This document shows positions 1-5,182 of a stretch of DNA of 7,264 bases, in pieces (position 1 is the first letter of the stretch; every line of letters starts with the position of its first letter). Origin of the DNA: JBOFDK01 sp051650305 (lineage in GTDB: Bacteria > Bacillota > Clostridia > Lachnospirales > Cellulosilyticaceae); the NCBI GenBank assembly GCA_051650305.1, contig JBOFIT010000156.1, positions 1-7,264 of the forward strand, read 5' to 3'. Below the pieces are notes generated by a model, which searched no databases, was not told the DNA's origin, and saw only the letters and a list, made by a program, of their open reading frames with translations. The position numbers were made by a program, and so were the translations under genes.

Positions 1-680
1 ATTTTTTCCATAATTGCCTGGGAAATTTCTTGATTTTTATCAGACATAATGAAGGCAGCCTTCGCATGATGCCCTCCTTCAAGTACTGTACTAATCGTTT
101 TTGAAGTAATCATCACTGAAATAATGGCATACATAGCATTTACTGGCCCAAAAATAAAGAACCCTGCTAAAATGATAACACCATCAATACCTAACATAAG
201 CTGTGGAATAGGGAACTTTGGATGCTTAAACTTAATAATAGATGCTAACATATCTGATCCACCTGTTGTTGCAGATGATTTCAGAACGATACCAATACCC
301 GTTCCTAAGCCAAGTCCACCAAAAATAGCTGTGAGCAGTAAATCATCACCAATAGCAAATGGATTTGGGATAAATGCCATATACCATAATGAGAATGATG
401 TAAGTAAGACCGCATAAAGGGATTTCTTCGCGAATTCAAACCCACGTTGTTTAATACTTATAAAGAAAAGTGGTAAGTTCAGTAACATCGTTGTCATCCA
501 TATTGGAATCTTAAAACCTATAAGTTGTTCTGAAATTGTCTCTACGACAATCCCTAAACCTGCAATACCACCTGTTACTAATCCTTGTGGGGATAAAAAC
601 CAATTGATTGCAAAGCATAAAATGGTCACCCCAACGATAATGTAAAGGGCATCTTTCTTACTAATCAGTAATCTTTTCAT
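1..680 (-). CDS. YitT family membrane protein (DUF161/DUF2179), 3' end cut by window
   Basis: The frame is open from ATG at 680 to the window edge, giving 226 residues of a family usually about 280-290 long, so the C-terminus is missing. The start is fixed by AAGGAG at 687-692, 6 nt before the ATG. Several hydrophobic segments (about residues 11-29, 59-75, 88-104, 114-133, 161-178) indicate a polytopic membrane protein. Family hallmarks are the glycine-rich stretch at residues 28-45 (FLSPQGLVTGGIAGLGIV) and the repeat-like GTGIGIVLKSSATTGGSD at 126-143. The cytoplasmic DUF2179 domain begins near residue 205 (KAAFIMSDKNQEISQAIMEK). This family is widespread in Firmicutes, and its transport or signalling role is not firmly established, so no substrate is assigned. 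It lies downstream of the unknown gene on the same strand, with a hairpin between them. Family assignment is secure; function is unknown. Confidence 0.92.
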   Translation of the reverse strand, partial: MKRLLISKKDALYIIVGVTILCFAINWFLSPQGLVTGGIAGLGIVVETISEQLIGFKIPIWMTTMLLNLPLFFISIKQRGFEFAKKSLYAVLLTSFSLWYMAFIPNPFAIGDDLLLTAIFGGLGLGTGIGIVLKSSATTGGSDMLASIIKFKHPKFPIPQLMLGIDGVIILAGFFIFGPVNAMYAIISVMITSKTISTVLEGGHHAKAAFIMSDKNQEISQAIMEK

Positions 681-686
681 TATGTA

Positions 687-692
687 CTCCTT
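687..692 (-). promoter_or_regulatory. Ribosome binding site of the yitT-like gene
   Basis: AAGGAG on the minus strand lies 6 nt upstream of the ATG at 680 and decides that start. It is seen directly in the sequence. Confidence 0.8.
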
Positions 693-705
693 TTGTTGTT
701 TTATT

Positions 706-735
706 ACTGTAAAGTGCTAACTCTTTTCTGTGCAA
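706..735 (-). promoter_or_regulatory. Weak candidate promoter directly ahead of the yitT-like gene
   Basis: On the minus strand TTGCAC (730-735) is followed after 18 nt by TACAGT (706-711). The match to consensus is only moderate. Transcription would start near 699, giving a leader of about 20 nt that just includes the ribosome binding site. It sits immediately after the hairpin at 739-773, as expected if that hairpin ends the upstream transcript. An alternative promoter lies further upstream at 797-824. Confidence 0.3.
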
Positions 736-738
736 AAC

Positions 739-773
739 AATAGTCTGCTACCCTTAGCGGATAGCAGACTATT
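739..773 (-). terminator. Intrinsic terminator downstream of the unknown 288-residue gene
   Basis: The arms AATAGTCTGCTA (739-750) and TAGCAGACTATT (762-773) are perfectly complementary. In the minus-strand RNA two further C-G pairs can form across a U-G wobble, giving a stem of about 15 bp with a 5-nt loop. On the minus strand the stem runs into the U-rich tail TTGTTTTG. On the plus strand no U-tract follows, so direction is assigned as minus. It lies 46-80 nt past the stop of the unknown gene and about 60 nt before the yitT-like start. It could instead act as an attenuator if a promoter at 797-824 is real. Confidence 0.7.
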
Positions 774-796
774 TCCAAAATATAACTCCAAAATTC

Positions 797-824
797 ATTA
801 TACTTCTTTTTCCTAAAATTACAA
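797..824 (-). promoter_or_regulatory. Candidate promoter upstream of the hairpin, overlapping a stop codon
   Basis: Minus-strand TTGTAA (819-824) is separated by 16 nt from a perfect TATAAT (797-802). The -35 element overlaps the stop codon of the unknown gene. If used, the transcript would start near 790 and pass through the hairpin at 739-773 before reaching the yitT-like gene. AT-rich DNA yields such matches by chance, so confidence is low. Confidence 0.35.
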
Positions 825-1685
825 GTGGGAATACCCTATTTCTCGGAGCCACAAATCAACTTGTGCCTCGGTGTCACCTTCCATTCCAATGACACCGAGA
901 AGTGCTTCTTTCTTTGCCCACTCACGTTCGTCGTCACTTACTTCTCTTCGTCTAAAGAAAGGTCCAGACTGTGGTGCCAGCTGCTTTACGTGCTGTGCTT
1001 CCACACGACTAAACCACTTCTTCACATACTTGGTGTAGTCGAACACCACATCCCCTGCTTGAAGGTAAGCTGCTGTACTTAACCCCGCCTCATCTATGAC
1101 ATACTGAGTATCCAGGAATTGCTTACGGTCTTCATGGTGTGTATACAGATTCGCTGGACTTAGAAGTAGCACACGCTCTGTAAGTGGTACTGCTTCTTGG
1201 TCTTTATGGAAGTCACACAAGGCTACTGTCGTAATGACTTGTGGTGACTTCCCTCCTTCATCCGGTTCATCTTCTAGCGCTTTTATGCTCCAGCCATGTG
1301 CTTGCTCTTGGATTGTATAAAAGCTCCCTTCATAGACAATGGTATACGGCATTTCAAACCCAAAGTGCATTTCATGCTCACAATATGCCAGTAGCACCTG
1401 ATCTAGTAGGCCTACTTCCACCCCTTCACTTGCCTCAAAAAGACTTCTGGTCTCTGTAAGCATCTGGTGAAGGCTTGGCTTGTGATAAAGCACACGTATA
1501 CGGCAGTTTTTGAAACGATTGTAATTCAGCGGATAGTTCATGTATTCCATCAGTTCCATCCAGTCAAAGCGGTCATACACTTCCCAGTAATCCTTATCTT
1601 TAAAGGTAATGGCTTTCATCTCTTCTTTATGGTAATCTGCTACATAAACTTCATTATTTTTAATGATAAAAAAAACGTAATCCAT
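819..1685 (-). CDS. Uncharacterised soluble protein, 288 aa
   Basis: I do not recognise this protein. The ATG at 1685 is preferred because AGAGGG precedes it by 7 nt; the in-frame ATG at 1706 would add seven residues (MTREGYR) but has only a weak AAAAGAG close to it. There is no signal peptide or membrane segment, so it is probably cytoplasmic. It is acidic and rich in aromatic residues. The N-terminus is a likely beta-hairpin (YVFFIIKNNEVYVADY, residues 3-18). A second hairpin-like stretch lies at 114-128 (YTIVYEGSFYTIQEQ). Each is followed about 57 residues later by a basic-then-hydrophobic strand (RIRVLYHKP at 62-70, RVLLLSPAN at 171-179), which may reflect two related halves. The C-terminal 40 residues look helical and charged. 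A terminator follows the gene. Coding is supported by length, ribosome binding site and protein-like composition. No function is proposed. Confidence 0.8.
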   Translation of the reverse strand: MDYVFFIIKNNEVYVADYHKEEMKAITFKDKDYWEVYDRFDWMELMEYMNYPLNYNRFKNCRIRVLYHKPSLHQMLTETRSLFEASEGVEVGLLDQVLLAYCEHEMHFGFEMPYTIVYEGSFYTIQEQAHGWSIKALEDEPDEGGKSPQVITTVALCDFHKDQEAVPLTERVLLLSPANLYTHHEDRKQFLDTQYVIDEAGLSTAAYLQAGDVVFDYTKYVKKWFSRVEAQHVKQLAPQSGPFFRRREVSDDEREWAKKEALLGVIGMEGDTEAQVDLWLREIGYSHL

Positions 1686-1841
1686 ACGGTATCCCTCTCT
1701 GGTCATTTACTCTTTTTCTATTGTAACGGATGGCGGTATTTGTTGTATAGGATTTTCTTTTATTCACATTGAATGGTATTTTTCAAATAGTTAGTCTTTA
1801 TTTCGTTAAATAATCTTGTTTCTTTTTTATCAAAATATAGG

Positions 1842-1847
1842 TATAAT
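1842..1847 (+). promoter_or_regulatory. -10 element of the fba promoter
   Basis: A perfect TATAAT lies 72 nt upstream of the fba start codon. The -35 region is poor: TTGTTT at 1816-1821 is 20 nt away, longer than usual, and nothing better lies at 17 nt. The predicted transcript starts near 1854 with a leader of about 65 nt. An inverted repeat (1845-1851 with 1867-1873) overlaps the -10 and start site. Confidence 0.6.
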
Positions 1848-1906
1848 ACTAAGTAGCGGAGAAAAATAGTATTTATTTTTCATCCCAACTCTATATTAAA
1901 ATCATT

Positions 1907-1911
1907 GGAGG
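1907..1911 (+). promoter_or_regulatory. Ribosome binding site of fba
   Basis: GGAGG lies 8 nt before the ATG at 1920 and fixes that start. An in-frame TTG at 1905 overlaps this site and so is not a credible start. Confidence 0.9.
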
Positions 1912-1919
1912 TTTCTTTT

Positions 1920-2783
1920 ATGTTAGTTTCTGCAAAAGATATGTTAAACAAAGCGCGCGAAGGTAAATATGCTGTTGGTCAATTCAACATCAACAACTTA
2001 GAGTGGACAAAAGCTGTTCTTTTAACAGCACAAGAAAACAACTCACCAGTTATTCTTGGTGTATCTGAAGGCGCTGGAAAATACATGGGTGGTTACACAA
2101 CAATCGTTGGTATGGTAAATGGTTTAATCAAAGAATTAAACATCACAGTACCAGTTGCACTTCACTTAGACCACGGTAGCTACGAAGGTGCATTAAAAAC
2201 TATCGAAGCTGGTTTCTCTTCAGTAATGTTCGACGGTTCTCACTATGCAATCGAAGAAAACATCGCTAAAACAACAGAACTTGTAAACATCTGTAACGCT
2301 AAAGGTATTTCTTTAGAAGCAGAAGTTGGTTCAATCGGTGGAGAAGAAGACGGTGTAGTTGGTAACGGTGATATCGCTGATGCTAACGAATGTAAAGCAA
2401 TCGCTGAATTAGGCGTAACAATGCTTGCTGCAGGTATCGGTAACATCCACGGTCAATACCCAGCAAACTGGAATGGTTTAGCATTCGATGCTTTAGAAAA
2501 AATCAACGAAGCTACAGGTACAACACCATTAGTATTACACGGTGGTACAGGTATTCCAGAAGAAATGATCAAAAAAGCAATCTCTCTTGGCGTTGCAAAA
2601 ATCAACGTTAACACAGAGTGCCAATTAGCATTCGCTGAAGCTACACGTAAATACATCGAAGCTGGTAAAGACCTTCAAGGTAAAGGTTTCGACCCACGTA
2701 AACTTTTAAACCCAGGTTTCGAAGCAATCAAAGCTACAGTAAAAGAAAAAATGGAATTATTCGGTTCTATCAACCAAGCTTAA
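1920..2783 (+). CDS. fba: Class II fructose-1,6-bisphosphate aldolase
   Basis: This 287-residue cytoplasmic enzyme cleaves fructose 1,6-bisphosphate reversibly to glyceraldehyde 3-phosphate and dihydroxyacetone phosphate, using a divalent metal, normally zinc. It matches the class II aldolase barrel along its whole length. Visible family motifs are LHLDHGS at 81-87 (catalytic Asp84, metal ligand His85), the acidic SLEAEVG at 131-137 (Glu135), GNIHGQY at 174-180 (metal ligand His177), and LHGGTGIP at 206-213 (metal ligand His207). The phosphate-binding KINVNTE is at 227-233. Residue roles are assigned by analogy to characterised family members. Codon use is strongly biased (AAC, TTC, GGT, GAA, TTA/CTT), unlike its neighbours and as expected for a highly expressed glycolytic gene. 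It stands alone, with its own promoter and terminator, and faces the next gene tail to tail. A tagatose-bisphosphate aldolase is a less likely alternative, because no sugar-utilisation genes are nearby. Confidence 0.95.
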   Translation: MLVSAKDMLNKAREGKYAVGQFNINNLEWTKAVLLTAQENNSPVILGVSEGAGKYMGGYTTIVGMVNGLIKELNITVPVALHLDHGSYEGALKTIEAGFSSVMFDGSHYAIEENIAKTTELVNICNAKGISLEAEVGSIGGEEDGVVGNGDIADANECKAIAELGVTMLAAGIGNIHGQYPANWNGLAFDALEKINEATGTTPLVLHGGTGIPEEMIKKAISLGVAKINVNTECQLAFAEATRKYIEAGKDLQGKGFDPRKLLNPGFEAIKATVKEKMELFGSINQA

Positions 2784-2790
2784 TTCCCCT

Positions 2791-2827
2791 AAAAAAGCGT
2801 GTCATCATCATGATGACACGCTTTTTT
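2791..2827. terminator. Bidirectional terminator shared by fba and the phosphoesterase gene
   Basis: Positions 2791-2808 and 2810-2827 are exact reverse complements around a single base at 2809. An A6 tract starts the left arm and a T6 tract ends the right arm, so each strand has a GC-containing stem (GCGTGTCATC paired with GATGACACGC) followed by a U-tract. It begins 8 nt after the fba stop codon. On the minus strand it also contains the last codons (Lys-Ser-Val-Ser-Ser) and the TGA of the phosphoesterase gene. Confidence 0.95.
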
Positions 2828-3641
2828 CTTTGTGTAATTCTATCATAATAACCTCTGGTGGGGTAAAAAACCTAAAAGGAAACTTGGCTGTCCCTACACC
2901 ATTGGATACGATGATATCCATCTTGCCTTGATTATACTTACCACTTAAGTACTTCAGTCCCGTCTTACGATTAATTCTTTCTGAAGTTAGCTTACCCAAG
3001 TGCTTGATGGCCTTAAATTGACCGCCATGGGTATGCCCAGCTAAGACAAGTCCTATCCTCTTCTCATTGGCTAACTCATAAATATATTTTGGATTGTGTG
3101 TCATAAGGATCACATAGTCTTCTTTTGTGATTCCTTCTAAAGTAGGCTTGATCAATTGCTTCTGTGTGGTCAAATCACCTACGCCACCTATCTTGATACG
3201 CCCCTTCTTCTCAATCCATAGCGCCTCATTGTTGATGGATACAATACCTGCTTTTGCCATACAAAACTCCGTGAGGCTCAGCCCTTCCATCACATCATGA
3301 TTCCCGATGACTCCAAAGGTACCATAGGTGCTCTCTAATTTGCTGAGTATATCAAAACAAGGCTCAATGTATTTACGATGGGTCACATAATCTCCACCTA
3401 AAAGCACCATATCTGGCCTGAAAAGATTCACTCGGTTTACAATCTTACTTAAGTACCCCGCTTTTGTAATGCGTCCGTAATGAATATCTGCTAAAAAAGC
3501 AATGCGTAGCCCCTCAAAGTCTTCTGGCACATTAGGATGTTTGATTTCATATTTTTTTACTGTATAACGAAAAGGTTCGATCAACGCATACCCTAATACC
3601 CCTACTGCAATACCACCTATTGCAACCCACCATTTTTTCAT
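2808..3641 (-). CDS. Membrane-anchored metallophosphoesterase, YkuE-like
   Basis: This 277-residue calcineurin-like phosphoesterase carries the full set of metal-binding motifs: DIHYG (Asp52, His54), GGDYV (Asp84), GNHD (Asn114, His115), THNP (His182) and GHTHGGQ (His203, His205). The domain runs from about residue 45 to 270. The N-terminus, MKKWW then a hydrophobic run to about residue 21, looks like an uncleaved signal anchor, so the enzyme probably faces the outside of the membrane. Unlike B. subtilis YkuE, no twin-arginine motif is visible. The start at 3641 is chosen because GAGG lies 8 nt ahead; the in-frame ATG at 3662 has no ribosome binding site. The gene lies 71 nt after the antiporter gene and may be co-transcribed with it. 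Relatives include cell-wall-associated phosphoesterases and lipid A precursor pyrophosphatases; the substrate here cannot be told from sequence. The family call is firm. Confidence 0.92.
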   Translation of the reverse strand: MKKWWVAIGGIAVGVLGYALIEPFRYTVKKYEIKHPNVPEDFEGLRIAFLADIHYGRITKAGYLSKIVNRVNLFRPDMVLLGGDYVTHRKYIEPCFDILSKLESTYGTFGVIGNHDVMEGLSLTEFCMAKAGIVSINNEALWIEKKGRIKIGGVGDLTTQKQLIKPTLEGITKEDYVILMTHNPKYIYELANEKRIGLVLAGHTHGGQFKAIKHLGKLTSERINRKTGLKYLSGKYNQGKMDIIVSNGVGTAKFPFRFFTPPEVIMIELHKEKSVSS

Positions 3642-3712
3642 GTCCAACACCTCATCTAACATTTGATATCATGTTAGTATGCCCTTTTTTCCAAAAAAAA
3701 TGAAAGGACTAC

Positions 3713-4924
3713 CTAGGCTGGCAATCCTTTTTCACTGATTTTATCATTATGCGTTGTCTTTTCTTTATAAAGTACTTTAAGTAGAATAGGTGTTGCTACT
3801 GAAGATATGATGACAAGGAAAATAACTGCTGTAAAGTACGAAGGATTCATAAGCCCTGCGCCCAGTCCCTTCTGTGCCACAATCAGTGCCACTTCGCCTC
3901 GTGCCATCATACCTACGCCTATACGTAAAGCATCTTTGGTATCATACTTACATACTTTTGCTGCTAATCCACATCCCAATATCTTTGTCAAAAGCGCTAC
4001 GGTGACAAATGCTAATGAGAAAACAAGGATGCTTGTGGTAACGCCTGTCACTTCTGTTTTTATGCCTATACTTGCAAAAAAGATAGGACTGAAAATCATA
4101 TAGGAGTTAATGTCTATTTTATGGGCGATGTATTCTGAAGACCTGATGTTACACATCATAATCCCCGCTGCAAATGCGCCTGTAATATCTGCTATACCGA
4201 AGTAATGCTCGGCAATATAAGCAAAGAGTAGACATACCGCAAACCCATAAATAGGTATACGACGCTTATGTGGATAACGCTTATCAAGATACTTAAATAC
4301 GCGGTATACGATATAGCCCACCACGCCTACTACTGCAAAAAATACTACTGTATTAATCACGACTTGTAACGGATTGGAGCCTGGATTTTTAAACCCAATC
4401 ACAAAAGTCAATAAAATAATACCTATGATGTCGTCTATAATGGCTGCACTTAAAATAACAGTTCCTACTTGCCCTTTAAGTTTTCCCATTTCACGTAGTG
4501 TCTCTACGGTAATCCCTACGGATGTTGCTGTAATAATAATACCTATAAAAATGGCTTCCCAGAAAGCTGCACTCCCTATCTGTGCAAACTCACCTCTAAA
4601 ACATTCATAAAGTAGGTACCCACCACTTAATGGTACGATAACGCCCATCGCTGCTATAAGTAATGCCGCTGGTCCCGTAGCTTTCAACTCTTTAAGATCT
4701 GTTTCTAAGCCAGCTGTAAACATAATCATAATAACACCTAGCTCTGCCATGGCTACTAAAAAATCACTACTTTTTACAAGTCCTAGCATATTTGGCCCTA
4801 TTAGTAAACCTGCTATAAGCATTCCCACCACTTGTGGTAACCCTATTTTTCTAAAAAGTGTCCCTAGAAATTTGGCAGCAATTAAAATAATCGCTAAGTC
4901 TAAAAAAATGTCATATGAAAGCAT
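3713..4924 (-). CDS. CPA2-type cation/proton antiporter (Kef/NapA-like)
   Basis: This 403-residue protein is almost entirely hydrophobic helices and matches the sodium/hydrogen exchanger domain (PF00999) of the CPA2 group. It would exchange Na+ or K+ for protons at the cytoplasmic membrane. Family marks are GLPQVVGMLIAGLLIGP at 28-44, MFTAGLETDL at 68-77, TSVGITVETLREMGK at 134-148, and the paired ion-binding aspartates in AAIIDDIIGI (Asp164-Asp165). GIADITGAFAAGI at 243-255 and GMMARGEVALIVA at 338-350 (Arg342, Glu344) follow. A double Asp, rather than Asn-Asp, is the pattern of electrogenic exchangers, but which cation is carried is inference. There is no C-terminal TrkA/RCK domain; the protein ends about 20 residues after the last helix, so it is not a full KefB/KefC channel. 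The start at 4924 has AGGGGG 8 nt upstream and a good promoter at 4957-4985. Confidence 0.92.
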   Translation of the reverse strand: MLSYDIFLDLAIILIAAKFLGTLFRKIGLPQVVGMLIAGLLIGPNMLGLVKSSDFLVAMAELGVIMIMFTAGLETDLKELKATGPAALLIAAMGVIVPLSGGYLLYECFRGEFAQIGSAAFWEAIFIGIIITATSVGITVETLREMGKLKGQVGTVILSAAIIDDIIGIILLTFVIGFKNPGSNPLQVVINTVVFFAVVGVVGYIVYRVFKYLDKRYPHKRRIPIYGFAVCLLFAYIAEHYFGIADITGAFAAGIMMCNIRSSEYIAHKIDINSYMIFSPIFFASIGIKTEVTGVTTSILVFSLAFVTVALLTKILGCGLAAKVCKYDTKDALRIGVGMMARGEVALIVAQKGLGAGLMNPSYFTAVIFLVIISSVATPILLKVLYKEKTTHNDKISEKGLPA

Positions 4925-4956
4925 GTTGTAATCCCCCTCATTTTTATCCTAGGGGC

Positions 4957-4985
4957 ATTATAGTAAACTTTATTTCTAAATTCAA
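4957..4985 (-). promoter_or_regulatory. Sigma-A-type promoter of the antiporter gene
   Basis: On the minus strand TTGAAT (4980-4985) is followed after exactly 17 nt by a perfect TATAAT (4957-4962). Transcription would start near 4950, giving a leader of about 26 nt that contains the AGGGGG ribosome binding site (4933-4938). This argues that the antiporter is transcribed independently of the transglutaminase gene upstream. Confidence 0.72.
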
Positions 4986-5108
4986 ATATGATTTTAGCTC
5001 TAAAATTGTGTATTATTCAACCTATTTTTTTATTGTTATTTTTTTGTATTAAATACTGTTCATAAGAAAGCTTTATCTTACATTTATTTTTATGACATTT
5101 TTACCTTG

Positions 5109-5151
5109 TATTTCACAGACACTTCTTTTTTATTTTTTAATTTATTTCACA
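5109..5151. repeat. Short direct repeat TATTTCACA, two copies 34 nt apart
   Basis: TATTTCACA occurs at 5109-5117 and 5143-5151 on the plus strand, and both copies are soon followed by a run of T ending in A. They lie just past the end of the transglutaminase gene in very AT-rich DNA. A protein-binding role is possible, but chance or local duplication is as likely. Confidence 0.35.
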
Positions 5152-5182
5152 TTGACGTTTTTTACTTTTTCTTTACTTTTCT

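Noticed and set aside
706..722. CIRCE-like half site TTAGCACT ahead of the yitT-like gene
   Set aside because: Only one arm is present; the second arm GAGTGCTAA is absent at the required 9-nt spacing, so it is not an HrcA operator.
771..800. Nine-residue leader peptide frame on the minus strand (MNFGVIFWK) ending in the hairpin
   Set aside because: Its ATG overlaps the TATAAT box, so it would lie upstream of the transcript start; it has only a poor ribosome binding site and no run of one amino acid.
1905..1919. In-frame TTG start extending the aldolase by five residues
   Set aside because: It overlaps the GGAGG ribosome binding site and has no site of its own; ATG at 1920 gives the family-typical N-terminus.
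3663..3712. Possible terminator between the antiporter and phosphoesterase genes
   Set aside because: Only A and T runs with a few mispaired bases are present; no stable GC-containing stem followed by a U-tract on the minus strand was found.
5060..5081. Imperfect palindrome around AAAGCTTT in the AT-rich spacer
   Set aside because: It has no loop and a 2-nt offset between the arms, with no U-tract on either strand, so it is neither a terminator nor a convincing operator.
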